Shown one piece after another: positions 32,557 through 43,310 of a stretch of DNA of 64,000 bases. Within the stretch, counting starts at the first letter, position 1. Each line of letters begins with the position of its first letter. The DNA is from Notolepis coatsorum (lineage: Eukaryota > Chordata > Actinopteri > Aulopiformes > Paralepididae). The DNA lies in contig OZ020593.1 of NCBI GenBank assembly GCA_963971535.1, positions 11,385,060-11,449,059 of the forward strand, read 5' to 3'. Made by a program: the position numbers and the translations under genes. Below the pieces are notes generated by a model that saw nothing but the letters and a program-made list of their open reading frames with translations, ran no database searches and was not told the origin of the DNA.

Positions 32557-32742
32557 CCTCAGACGACGAGTCCGACAAGGAAGGGGAGGGAACCTCTAGT
32601 AGGCCTGTCACGACGAATGGGGAGGAGAAGAAGAAGAAGGAAAAAAAGAAGAAACGGGGAGGACAGGAGGAGGAGGTGGCACAGCATCCTGGAGCACCAG
32701 CAGAGGGCGACGAGGAGACAGAGGAGAATCTGGAGATTACAG
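32557..32742 (+). CDS. Exon of acidic-protein / hAT-fusion gene, Lys/Glu exon, copy 1
   Basis: Acceptor TTTGTGATCCCAG, donor GTAGAAAG, 186 nt, phase 1-1. It encodes SDDESDKEGEGTSSRPV, a Lys-rich tract, then QEEEVAQHPGAPAEGDEE. It shares its plan with 42684-42884 and with the end of 29133-29783. Symmetric phases mean that extra copies do not disturb the frame. Confidence 0.72.
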
Positions 32743-32762
32743 GTAGAAAGATGAATATCACT

Positions 32763-33337
32763 GAGCGACGCCACAGTGCTGCTAGCTGACTTTAATGAGC
32801 GACGCCACAGTGTTGCTAGCTGACTTTAATGAGCGACGCCACAGTGTTGCTAGCTGAGTTTAATGAGCGACGCCACAGTGCTGCTAGCTGAGTTTAATGA
32901 GCGACGCCACAGTGCTGCTAGCTGAGTTTAATGAGCGACGCCACAGTGCTGCTAGCTGAGTTTAATGAGCGACGCCACAGTGCTGCTAGCTGAGTTTAAT
33001 GAGCGACGCCACAGTGCTGCTAGCTGAGTTTAATGAGCGACGCCACAGTGTTGCTAGCTGAGTTTAATGAGCGACGCCACAGTGTTGCTAGCTGAGTTTA
33101 ATGAGCGACGCCACAGTGCTGCTAGCTGAGTTTAATGAGCCACGCCACAGTGCTGCTAGCTGAGTTTAATGAGCGACGCCACAGTGTTGCTAGCTGAGTT
33201 TAATGAGCGACGCCACAGTGTTGCTAGCTGAGTTTAATGAGCGACGCCACAGTGTTGCTAGCTGAGTTTAATGAGCGACGCCACAGTGCTGCTAGCTGAG
33301 TTTAATGAGCCACGCCACAGTGTTGCTAGCTGAGTTT
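32763..33337. repeat. 34-bp minisatellite, ~17 copies
   Basis: Unit core GAGCGACGCCACAGTG plus CTGCTAGCTGAGTTTAAT. Units differ mainly by C/T (GCTGC/GTTGC) and GCGACG/GCCACG. It starts about 20 bp after the donor of the preceding exon. Two-unit versions lie at 28996-29076 and 42903-42972, always beside an exon of this gene. Confidence 0.93.
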
Positions 33338-33429
33338 AACTCATTGACTGCCAAAAACAAGTATATTCGTTTTATGTATTATAATTTTTTACGATACTAG
33401 ACACTCTCGCGCACCTTGTGTATGGTCGT
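33338..33429. repeat. TTAA-element remnant and duplicated flank
   Basis: TTAACTCATTGACTGCCAAA is a piggyBac-type end also found at 29819. It is followed by sequence duplicated from the 32036-32060 region (TACTAGACACTCTCGCGCAC), the pre-insertion site of the BEL element. Confidence 0.6.
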
Positions 33430-34866
33430 TGTAACTGAGGGGTACAATTCCCTGACTGTATTACTAGATATGATACTTACTACCACTACCTTTGTACTTA
33501 ATATTCGGCCACCCAGTACACGGCATAAATATATTATCATGAACACTCTCACGTAGATGAAACGGATCCAACACAAATGTACGAATTAGAAACAGGTCTT
33601 TATTTCCTACACAGCGATGGTGTGTAGAATAAGCACTTAATCACTTAATTACATTTATGAATTGAAATAGTATGCACTTTTATGGCAAGGAGTATTCGTC
33701 GGTATATCAATAGATAATGTCCAATCTCTGAAGGCGCAGGTGGTAAATATACGACCTGGAATAGTTAAGGAACAACAGCAATGATACTTTAATGATTATA
33801 GGCTGGATACACTAGAGGGGGTTAATCCGGTCGCTTGTAAGCCGACAGGAGTAGGAGGGGGGGGGGGGGGGGTAGAATCCAGCTGCCTCGTCCGGCCAAG
33901 GGTATCCCAGGAGAACCCACTGTAGTGCCGTTCAATGCGCCGGCGATCCTTGGACCACAGATGAAAGCAGGTGGACTCTTTGTGGGCCGGCTCTCTCCGG
34001 TCCACGGGGGAGAGATGTGGAGAGACCTCGTCTTGCAGAGCGTCTCCTCACCTTGCGTCCTCTCCAGGGGGGGGGTTCCAACACACGGTAGTGTCGGGGG
34101 TCTTTATCCATAGAATAATCAAAGTATCCAAAGCATAATCCGTGCCTGGGAAGGCGGGCTGTCGTCGGTAGAATAATCCGGTATACAGGTCCACTCGCTC
34201 GTCGGCTCTGGGGCTCCTCGGGTGCAGCTTCACATAGGGTCAACCACCCTGGGTAAGCAGCCAGTTCTCTGCCCGAAACGATGGGGTACTGACTACGGTA
34301 GTATTCTCACCGCACGAAGCACTATATATTAACAGACTATTATTAGCTTAATAGACTACGTCCAACTCGACGATATAGTGCCAAATATGACTATTCAAAT
34401 ATTAATATACACGATGTCTCAATACCGATGGTAGGCCGAACTTGGCCTTACTCCCACACGTGGCATCGCGGGGAGGCTTTACGTCTGTGACTCTATTGGA
34501 GGGTAAGAAACTGGACTGAAAAGAAAGTCCTACTTTAGTAGCGCAGTATATATATGCACTATGAACAAATAGTCCCATTAGTGGTGCGGTAGCCAAATTC
34601 CTACGCGGAACTAGGACTTGTTCGTACATGTCGAGCGGTACGTTTGAACTGGGTCTGAGGGGTATGGCAGCCTGGCACCAAGGTCTCGACCAATAGTAGA
34701 ATGGAGACTATTATGGGATGTTCAGTAGGCTAGAATGGATATTCAATGCATATTGTACAAGGAATATACAAGGGATATCAGGGAATATTAGAGAATATAC
34801 AAATACAATTAAATATATATATATAAATAAATATATATATTCGGTTTAATCTGGCCCTTCACAACA
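33430..34866 (-). repeat. BEL 3' LTR
   Basis: 1,437 bp, the 3' LTR in element orientation. It contains a 16-nt G-run at about 33857. Adjacent internal GGGGGTGGC (minus strand) is the polypurine tract. Confidence 0.92.
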
Positions 34867-34975
34867 GCCACCCCCTGAATAGGTCCCAGACCTAATCAGT
34901 TAAACGGAGACAGATTAATCGCGTTGTCTATTTACACATAAGGGTTTGCTGTAGGGGTCAGTCAACTTCACAAAG

Positions 34976-37435
34976 TCATAGGGTTGTAGGGTCATGGTCA
35001 TCATCGATTGTGTCTCGGAGTCGAGGCAGTTCTATGAGCCTTGCCACGGGACGGGTGTAAGTGCGACCCTGGACGAGCACTTCAGCTGCTCGGACCTTGC
35101 CGTCGGCACCGGTGATCACTTTGCTTACGTGGCCGGCCGGCCACATAGCTCTGGGCAGTGATTGATCAATAATCATGACGACTGTTCCTTCTGTCAAATT
35201 GTCTCTCTCCTTTACCCACTTCTGGCGGGTCTGTAGAGACGGTAGGTAGTGCAGTAGGAAACTGTTCCAAAACTTGTCGGCTAATACTTGGCTGTACCTC
35301 CACATTCGTCGGCCGTTCGCTTCTTCAGGCCGGTACATTGTCTGGGGTAATGCAGGATCTAGCCGCCCCATCAGGAGTGTGTTGGGGGTAACTGGGTCGA
35401 TATCCGCCACATCACTGGAGACATATCCGAGGGGCTTCGAGTTAAGTACTCCCTCAATCTCCGTGAGGACTCTTTCTGCTCCTGCGTGATGTACATCCTC
35501 ATCGTATTTCTTTATAATCAGCTCTGTGACCTTGTGTCGGCTGTTCAATACGATCGGGTATTTAATGTCATCCGGTAGATTGGGGGCTCTGCGTAGGCGA
35601 CCACCCACTCTGATGAGGGTGTGAGCGTCGCTCTCGGGGGCCAGGTGAATTAATCTGCTGTCGGATGGGACGGGCTTTCCTCCCTGTAGACAGGTCAATT
35701 CATCGGGGAACGAGTCTCTCTGGGCTCGCTGCAGTAGAAGCAATTCTGCTTCCTCGTAGTTAGCTGCTGACATATCAGCGGGGGACTTGCACTCCGGGTG
35801 GTACCGCAGGAATGTTCTTTGTTGTGCACTCTCTATGGACGTGCAATCGTTTATGTTAGGGTCGGTGGAGGCTACGGTGCTCAATCCACAGAACACAGAC
35901 TTCTTAATTTCCACCTCCTCTGGACTTGCTTCCCTCGGGATAGGCATGGGCCACTGTCCTTCCGGGAGTCTTAGGAATGCGGGGCCGTCACTGTAGACAT
36001 TGCGACGGGTGAGGTCATCCAGGGGCATCCCCCGGGTGATGACGTCAGCTGGGTTCTGTTTTGTATCAACGTAGCGCCACTCTGTTTCTCCGGTTAACTC
36101 TTCGGTTAAGTCTTGAATCTCGGTGACTCTGACTCCCACGAAGACTTTGTACTTGCATGAGTCCGATTTGATCCAGGCGAGTACCGTCGTGGAATCTGAC
36201 CACAGGATTGTTCCAGACACCGGTATGGTGAGCTCACGTTGGATGAGCGTGGCTAGGTGCGCTCCGGCTAGGGCTGCGCAGAGCTCTAGACGTGGGATAG
36301 ATTGTTGCTTGCGTGGGGCTATTCTCGAGCGGGCGAGGACAAATGCTGTGTAGATCTCTCCCCCCTGGTCTTGGGCCCGCAAGTAGGCTACTGATCCGTA
36401 TGCGACCTCTGAGGCGTCACTGAAGACGTGTAAGTCCATTTTACATGTCTCTGGCCTCACCGTGGGTGGGAAGTAGCTTCGGCGCATATTAACGCCTGGG
36501 AGTGAGTGGAGCTCCATCTCCCACTCTCTCCAGGTGGATGCAAGGTGTGCGGGAATGGGGTCGTCCCAGCCCTGGTCCTTGTCCCACAATGCTCGTACAA
36601 TAATTTTTGCCCTGGTGGTGTACGGTAGAATACATCCTAGCGGGTCATATTGTCGGGCGAGTGTTGTGTACACACTCCGTCTGGTGGTCGGCGCCGCCGC
36701 CGGCCTTCCCTGCTCCGTAGTCAGGGGCTTGTGTCTGTAGTGAAGCGAATCTGTTTTGAATCGCCACACCAATCCCAGGGTCATCTCCTGGGCTTCTCCC
36801 GGGATTGTAGCCATCCAGGTCTCGCTGCTGGCTGCCTTGTCCTCGGAGGAGAGGCTGCGCAGTACTTGCGGATCGCTGCTGGCCCACTGCCTGAGATCAA
36901 AGCCGCCTTTGATCAATGAGGCGCGGAGTTTAATCAGGAGAGCCTCGGCTTCTTCCTGGGTTGAAAGGCTTTGTAGACAGTTGTCTACGTAGAAGCTGTT
37001 CTTTACGCTGTGTCGGACCTCTTCGTCCGCTGCTGGGTCCTCTGCTACATGTTTCTGTAGTGCAAATGTCGCACAGCAGGGGCTGCACGTCGTTCCGAAG
37101 GGGAGGACTTCCCATTGGTAGATGGCTGGGTGCTCATCTCCTGGCTTCTCTCTCCATAGGAACCGTAACAGGGGCTTGTCCGCCTCTACTAATCTCACCT
37201 GCAGGAACATTCCTTTAATGTCCCCGCTGATGGCCACCTTTTCCTGGCGGAAGCGGAGTAGAACGCCGAGTAGGGAGGGGCCGAGTGTGGGACCGGGCAG
37301 TAACTCTTTATTCAGATTTTGGGATCCGATCTGGTAGCTGCAGTTAAATACTATGCGGTCTTTACCGTTGTGATGGACCTTGTGGTGGGGCACGTACCAC
37401 GATTCAGTGGTCTGGTCAGCCTCTTTAATGTCCAT
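34976..37435 (-). pseudogene. BEL pol: RT, RNase H, integrase remnant, DUF5641
   Basis: 819 codons. RT: WYVPHHKVHH, GDIKGMFLQV (first catalytic Asp), VLPFGTTCSPCCA, and FYVDNCLQS (YVDN, where retroviral-like RTs have YxDD; common in BEL/Pao). A17-type linker YDPLGCILPYTTRAK. RNase H: FSDASEVAYG, SIPRLELCAAL, WSDSTTVLAW, NPADVITRG. The H2C2-like part of integrase (HKVTELIIKKYDEDVHHAG) is followed at once by RVLTEIEGVLNSKPL, so the segment that carries the first two acidic residues of the DDE core (normally about 150-200 residues) is deleted in frame near 35465. The C-terminal RTYTRPVARLIEL block is the BEL DUF5641-type domain. The frame continues upstream of the Met in another phase (frameshift about 37490). 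Confidence 0.9.
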
Positions 37436-37472
37436 CTTTGTGACGTGTCCCGCTGTGATGAGCTTCTCAATC

Positions 37473-39308
37473 TCAGCGCGGTATACACTCTTGGGCGGGG
37501 TTCTTGGCTAAGCGCCGCTCCGTGTTCAGCAGGTACCGTTCTATGGCGTCTGTCTTGGCGTGGAAAGTAGGCATTCCTTCTCGCCGCAGGAGTGGCGTGG
37601 CGTATCTCAACACGCCGTTGACCGGGACTCTCTTGGTCCCTGTCTCGAGGAGGTGAATGGCGTAAATGTCATCTTTAGAGCGAATGTCTTTCTTTCCATT
37701 CTTAAAGGGCATTTGTTCCAAGCTCCATAGCCGCTCTACGTGTTGCAGGAGTGCGGTTTCTCCCTCTGTGACTCGGGAGTGGAGACATCTAGTGGCTGTA
37801 CTTCGGTTGAGAGATTTGGCGAGCGGGCCTTGGAGAGTCCATCCCAAACGGGTCTCGACTGCTGCAGGACAGCCTCGGGGTCCGGTATGAACCCGGTCTA
37901 TCGGGACAATGAGGTCTGCATGGTCGGAGCCTATCAACAGGGTCGGCATAGCATTGTCTATGAGCGGGATCGGTAACTTGCGCAGATGTGCATATTTCTC
38001 CATCAGCTTGGCGACGGGGTATGTGTACCGCGACAGTCCTATTTCTTGGCTGGTGAAAGCGTCTGCAATCTGGTACCGTCGCTCAGGCTGGCCGCTTGCT
38101 GCGATAGAGAATGAGACATTCTCGCCCTTTATCGTCTTCAAATCTCGTCTTATTGTCCGAATTGTCATTTGGGTTTCGCTTCCCCGCAGCCCTAGCTGGG
38201 CCGCAGCGGAGGCGAGCAGCAGGGTCTTCTCTGACCCGTCATCGAGGACGGCGTAAGTGTCCAGGACTTTATTCTGGTGGCTTAGTGTCACACGCACTAC
38301 TTTTAGGAGTACTCGGGCTCCACTGCTGCTGGCGGGATCGATGTACATGACGCTCGCTTTGCGGCTGGATGGTGCAGGTGAAGGGCGCCGTCTGTTACTG
38401 TCGTGAAGTATGTCCAGATGGGCTCCATCGCACTTGGTGCACCTTTTCTTTAAGCGGCATTCGGCTGCCATGTGTGAGCGCGCACAGCGAAAACAGCGCT
38501 TGTTGGACTTTATCCATTGACCTGCTTCCTCCGCGTTCAGCTTGGGGAAGGAGTCACATTGCGCTAGCCAGTGTTCTTTCTCACAGTAGGGGCACACTAT
38601 CTTCCACTTCTCCATTCTGGAGGGGGTACTGTGGCTCCTGCCGCTCGGTACTGACTCCGATTGGTGCATCACAGTCACCGATCTTCTTCCATCATTTAGT
38701 CGTCTGGTTCCTTCTCTGGAGCCAGGGGTGCTCCGTCCGAATGTATCTAGCCGTAGGCTGCTGACTTCTCTCGCCAGGAAGTCTGCTAGATCGAGGAGGT
38801 TCGGTTCGGGGCCATTCGGGTCTCTGTGGTCCCTCTGCCGCCTAAAGCGCTCCTGACGAGCGGGCGGCAGCTTCTCCAGGATCCTTTCCACATTTGAGTT
38901 GGCGTAAAGTTCATACTTCCCCTTCTCTCTTTGCGCTCCCAACATCCCTACCAGGGACTGCACTCTGAAGGACAGGTCGTCCAGTGCTCGATTGTCTATT
39001 GCTGGGGGTAAGCGGTCGATGTGTCGGATCTCCTGGATCACGTAATCCCATATGCGCCCATACCTCTGGTCCAATGCTACCAGCGCTGCTGTGTATGGGG
39101 TGGTGGAAGTCGCGTAGGCGAGCGCTATATTATGTGCGCGGGGCACCTTTAAGTGCTGCAGTAGGATGGCGTATTTGTGGCGTTCATCCAATACATCCAC
39201 CAACATGGTCTCCAGACACATGCGGAGTTCTGTATACTGGGCCCGGTTCTCTTGGGTGAAGTCGGGTACCATAGGCGTGCCAATGTATGATGCTGACTGT
39301 GGATACAT
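37473..39308 (-). pseudogene. BEL gag C-terminus, zinc knuckles, protease
   Basis: 611 codons. DUF1759-like gag helices (LLQHLKVPRAHNIAL, ALDQRYG), NVERILEKLPP, then a Cys/His region (CPYCEKEHWLAQC, CFRCARSHMAAECRL, CTKCDGAHLDILH). An aspartic protease follows with AVLDDGSEKTLL (Asp-Asp-Gly in place of the usual Asp-Ser/Thr-Gly) and PTLLIGSDH. The frame ends 15 codons into the RT linker after a 1-base shift near 37490; the next frame (YRAEIEKLITAGHV) continues into the RT ORF. The start at 39308 is nominal, because the real gag start is in the ORF upstream. Confidence 0.85.
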
Positions 39309-40492
39309 CGGCGAGCGTTGGGGGGGGGAGGCCTCCTAGGCGAGTCTCCTCCCGCTCCTTGGTATGGGCTGGTACCGGCAGTGTACCATGGCCCGCTTGT
39401 CCAGGTGCTGTTCCTCGGTGCGGGTCGTGCGTCGTGCTCACCCGTGTACAGAGTCGGGGGTCTGTAGCGCAGCTCCGCGGGAGTATAGCCTGGGCTGTAC
39501 CGGACCTCCTGGTCCGGTAGAGTACTGTGCTGTCTTCGGGCGCGGTTCTCCTCCTCTTCCTCTTCGTCTTCAGTTAGGTCATCCAGTGCTTGTAGTCTCT
39601 GGTTTAGCCTCTCCACAGGATATGCTGCTCCTTCCCGGTTGCTAGGTCTCGCTTGGACCGGTGGGGGGAGGTGGTCTGTGGGGGGTATAGACCTCGTCTG
39701 TTGGTCAAGTTCAGGGTTGTTTACTCGGCTAGGGGATGCCGCCCTGGAGGTGTGTCTAGACGAGTTCCTGGAGCCTCTGGCGGAGGGAGAGGGTGTTGTC
39801 CGTCTGATCAGCTGTTCTATTAGTTGCGCTTGCTGTCTGTCGCGCTCTGCGTCCCGTAGAGCACCAGCAGCTGCTCGCTGGCTGTCTGCTCGGTCTCGGG
39901 CCACATTCTCTTCCATCTGAATGCGTCTTATTTCTAGACGTATATGCTCTTCTTCGCTCCGCTGCTGGATCTGCAGTCGGTCGCGTTCAGCAGCGGCGTT
40001 CAGGCTGATGAGGAAGGCCTGCTGTAGGGTCCTCTCTGCCTCGCTGGGAGAAGGCGGTTGTATAAGGGAGCCTTCCCTCGGGGTACTCCTTGCGGAGCCT
40101 TGGAGCTCTATCTCCACGGTGCTCTCCCCGTCTTCTTCCGTGCCGAGTTCTCTCTCGGTAGCGTTGTATTCCTCCCGGGACTCATCGGGGACTACTTCTT
40201 CAGTACTGGCGGGGTGTGAAGTCATGTCTGGTTCCCACTGGTCCCCACCGTGAACTTGGTCAGTTACATTAGAGCCCGTAGGGGCCTCTATGGTCGGGGT
40301 AGTCTGGGCGTTGGGGTTAGACATACTTTTACTTTCTAGTTTTACCGCGTTTACTGTTAGTAGAAGACTAGGTTGTTGACTGACAGCGTAAGCCTCTAAG
40401 TACTGAGGGAGCCGTCGTTCGCGCTGCGGGCGTTGGTTAGGAGGATCGTTTCGTGGAGTGTTCATCATAGGCCATTTCAATATTAATAACAC
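39149..40492 (-). pseudogene. BEL gag N-terminal region
   Basis: 447 codons, rich in Pro, Glu, Arg and Ser, with a long coiled-coil-like stretch (RTLQQAFLISLNAAAERDR onward, then EEEHIRLEIRRIQMEENV). The in-register protein switches frame at the run of nine C residues (minus strand; 39322-39331), after RRPPPP. Residues after that run are out of register, and the true continuation is the 37473-39308 ORF. The shift may be a slippage mutation or a recoding site; a homopolymer mutation is simpler. Confidence 0.75.
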
Positions 40493-40517
40493 TATATTAA
40501 TATTACACTAATTACCC

Positions 40518-40534
40518 TCCGGCTCGAAGGACCA
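40518..40534 (-). promoter_or_regulatory. BEL primer binding site for tRNA-Tyr
   Basis: Two bases inside the 5' LTR, the plus strand reads TCCGGCTCGAAGGACCA. This equals the 3' end of vertebrate tRNA-Tyr (acceptor strand TCGAAGG, discriminator A, CCA); the acceptor's 5' partner CCTTCGA is the known start of tRNA-Tyr. The match of 17 nt is normal for a PBS. Confidence 0.85.
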
Positions 40535-40536
40535 AT

Positions 40537-41970
40537 TGTAACTGAGGGGTACAATTCCCTGACTGTATTACTAGATATGATACTTACTACCACTACCTTT
40601 GTACTTAATATTCGGCCACCCAGTACACGGCATAAATATATTATCATGAACACTCTCACGTAGATGAAACGGATCCAACACAAATGTACGAATTAGAAAC
40701 AGGTCTTTATTTCCTACACAGCGATGGTGTGTAGAATAAGCACTTAATCACTTAATTACATTTATGAATTGAAATAGTATGCACTTTTATGGCAAGGAGT
40801 ATTCGTCGGTATATCAATAGATAATGTCCAATCTCTGAAGGCGCAGGTGGTAAATATACGACCTGGAATAGTTAAGGAACAACAGCAATGATACTTTAAT
40901 GATTATAGGCTGGATACACTAGAGGGGGTTAATCCGGTCGCTTGTAAGCCGACAGGAGTAGGAGGGGGGGGGGGGGTAGAATCCAGCTGCCTCGTCCGGC
41001 CAAGGGTATCCCAGGAGAACCCACTGTAGTGCCGTTCAATGCGCCGGCGATCCTTGGACCACAGATGAAAGCAGGTGGACTCTTTGTGGGCCGGCTCTCT
41101 CCGGTCCACGGGGGAGAGATGTGGAGAGACCTCGTCTTGCAGAGCGTCTCCTCACCTTGCGTCCTCTCCAGGGGGGGGGTTCCAACACACGGTAGTGTCG
41201 GGGGTCTTTATCCATAGAATAATCAAAGTATCCAAAGCATAATCCGTGCCTGGGAAGGCGGGCTGTCGTCGGTAGAATAATCCGGTATACAGGTCCACTC
41301 GCTCGTCGGCTCTGGGGCTCCTCGGGTGCAGCTTCACATAGGGTCAACCACCCTGGGTAAGCAGCCAGTTCTCTGCCCGAAACGATGGGGTACTGACTAC
41401 GGTAGTATTCTCACCGCACGAAGCACTATATATTAACAGACTATTATTAGCTTAATAGACTACGTCCAACTCGACGATATAGTGCCAAATATGACTATTC
41501 AAATATTAATATACACGATGTCTCAATACCGATGGTAGGCCGAACTTGGCCTTACTCCCACACGTGGCATCGCGGGGAGGCTTTACGTCTGTGACTCTAT
41601 TGGAGGGTAAGAAACTGGACTGAAAAGAAAGTCCTACTTTAGTAGCGCAGTATATATACGCACTATGAACAAATAGTCCCATTAGTGGTGCGGTAGCCAA
41701 ATTCCTACGCGGAACTAGGACTTGTTCGTACATGTCGAGCGGTACGTTTGAACTGGGTCTGAGGGGTATGGCAGCCTGGCACCAAGGTCTCGACCAATAG
41801 TAGAATGGAGACTATTATGGGATGTTCAGTAGGCTAGAATGGATATTCAATGCATATTGTACAAGGAATATACAAGGGATATCAGGGAATATTAGAGAAT
41901 ATACAAATACAATTAAATATATATATATAAATAAATATATATATTCGGTTTAATCTGGCCCTTCACAACA
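40537..41970 (-). repeat. BEL 5' LTR
   Basis: 1,434 bp, the 5' LTR in element orientation; nearly identical to 33430-34866. Confidence 0.92.
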
Positions 41971-42065
41971 GTCGTGGTAACCCAACTGAAATAAATTACG
42001 ATCGAATTAGCACACACACATCCCTTCTCCAACTAACGTTATTTATTTAAATTGTCCCTTTTCAG

Positions 42066-42119
42066 ACTCGGACACTTCAGATGAAGAGTGGATGGGGTTT
42101 GGCGGATCTACTGACCAAG
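42066..42119 (+). CDS. Exon of acidic-protein / hAT-fusion gene, 18-residue exon, copy 2
   Basis: Duplicate of 32427-32480 with the same peptide and the same phase 1-1 joints (TTTCAG acceptor, GTAACG donor). The only coding change seen is silent (TCA/TCG). It lies in the second unit of a tandem duplication that includes its intron flanks. Confidence 0.72.
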
Positions 42120-42147
42120 GTAACGTAACTGTAAGAATTCAGGCACA

Positions 42148-42622
42148 GGGCGGCTGATTGGCGCAGTGGGCAAGGCGCTCGCCTCTAACGCAGGAGACGC
42201 TGGGTTCGAGCCCAGCTCTCGGCTTTGCTACCGGCTGGCCGGTCGTTCATACTAACACAATTGGCAAGTGTTAGAGGGTGGGAAAGCCGGTGGGTGGGGA
42301 TTGGACGTTGTGGACAGCGACTCCTACAGGTCGGTTTGGTGACGCCGGTGCGGCGGAAGCAGGAAGTAGCGGGGGCAGCGTGAGCCTCCCACGCGTTACT
42401 CCTCGCCACAGAGTTCGAGCTGCTGCGGTGAAAAGATGCGACAGGCTGCCTCCTTGTGTACCGGAGGGGACACGTGATGCAAGGCTTCTGTCCTCACTAC
42501 AACCGACCAGTGGGAGGCATAGTCTAGCAACGTTCAAGACAGGGGAGGGAGGAATTGGATAATACAAAATTGGGATGGGAGAAAAATTGAAAAATGGGGA
42601 GAAAAAGTGGATTAAAAAAAAA
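42148..42622 (+). mobile_element. tRNA-derived SINE (~480 bp family)
   Basis: Plus orientation: GATTGGCGCAGTGGGCAAGG (A box), GGGTTCGAGCCC (B box), A-rich 3' tail. The duplicated target AGA(AT)TTCAGGCACA flanks it. Inserted in the intron between the exons at 42066 and 42684. Confidence 0.88.
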
Positions 42623-42683
42623 AGATTCAGGCACAATGTTCTATTTTACCGAACCCCATCCTAACATGCCTTTGTGATCCCAG

Positions 42684-42884
42684 CCTCAGACAACGAGTCC
42701 GACGAGGAAGGGGAGATAACCTCTAGTAGGCCTATCACGACGAATGGGGAGGAGAAGAAGAAGAAGAAGAAGAAGAAGAAGAAGAAGAAGAAGAAACAGG
42801 GAGGACGGGAGGAGGAGGCGGCACAGCATCCTGGAGCACCAGCAGAGGGCGACGAGGAGACTGAGGAGAATCTGGAGATTACAG
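42684..42884 (+). CDS. Exon of acidic-protein / hAT-fusion gene, Lys/Glu exon, copy 2
   Basis: 201 nt, acceptor TTTGTGATCCCAG, donor GTAGAAAG, phase 1-1. Like 32557-32742, but its AAG repeat is longer (a tract of about 14 Lys codons starting after NGEE) and the flanking residues are the same (GREEEAAQHPGAPAE). The exon differs from copy 1 by whole codons, so the frame is kept. Confidence 0.72.
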
Positions 42885-42902
42885 GTAGAAAGATTAATAT
42901 CA

Positions 42903-43060
42903 CTGAGCGATGCCACAGTGCTGCTAGCTGAGTTTAATGAGCGACGCCACAGTGTTGCTAGCTGAGTTTAACACTTTCACTGCCACACACGAGATATCTC
43001 GGGTTTCCGATAGTTATGTTGAAAGCCACTCACGAGATTTCTCTGATTTCTTTTTTTCCC
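42903..43060. repeat. Two 34-bp minisatellite units and a TTAA-element end
   Basis: 42903-42972 has two units of the 34-bp minisatellite. TTAACACTTTCACTGCCAC (from 42968) then starts a fragment related to the TTAA elements (CGAGATATCTCGGG, CACTCACGAGATTTCT). Confidence 0.7.
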
Positions 43061-43137
43061 AAGGTAATGTAACTAAGAATTCAGGCACAATGTTCTATTT
43101 TACCGAACCCCATCCTAACATGCCTTTGTGATCCCAG

Positions 43138-43209
43138 CCTCAGACGACGAGTCCGACAAGGAAGGGGAGGGAACCTCTATTAGGCCTGTCACCCCTAATA
43201 ACGTAGAAG
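43138..43209 (+). CDS. Exon of acidic-protein / hAT-fusion gene, short linker exon
   Basis: A third, truncated copy of the SDDESDKEGEGTS exon. It uses the same TTTGTGATCCCAG acceptor but diverges after RPVT and ends NNVE with donor GTGAGA. The 72-nt exon is phase 1-1 and joins in frame to the transposase exon at 43311, so it physically links the host-type exons to the transposase. Confidence 0.7.
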
Positions 43210-43310
43210 GTGAGAACAACTCAGGCCACATAATGCCATATATCCATTACCAATTCTACACATAAATGTATGTGCATGTAAATACTGTATTCGTGTGTAT
43301 GTGTTTACAG

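Larger units (their letters stand above)
33430..41970 (-). mobile_element. BEL/Pao LTR retrotransposon, full length but defective
   Basis: Two near-identical LTRs (TGTAACTGAGG...TTCACAACA) enclose gag-, protease-, RT/RNase H- and integrase-related ORFs, all on the minus strand. A 5-bp duplication GTCGT flanks it (33425-33429 and 41971-41975); the uninterrupted locus can be read at 32050. By eye the LTRs differ by one base (34555 versus 41659) and a G-run length (16 versus 13). A polypurine tract complement lies at 34867-34882 and a tRNA-Tyr primer site at 40518-40534. Two frameshifts and loss of the integrase core make it non-autonomous. Confidence 0.93.

Noticed and set aside
32763-33337. 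CRISPR-like array
   Set aside because: 34-bp units with no spacers; minisatellite.
38369-38764. Plus-strand ORFs across the BEL element
   Set aside because: Antisense shadows of gag/pol, with no motifs.
42744-42965. Arg-rich frame over the exon at 42684
   Set aside because: An alternative frame of the AAG repeat; the splice-compatible Lys/Glu frame is preferred.
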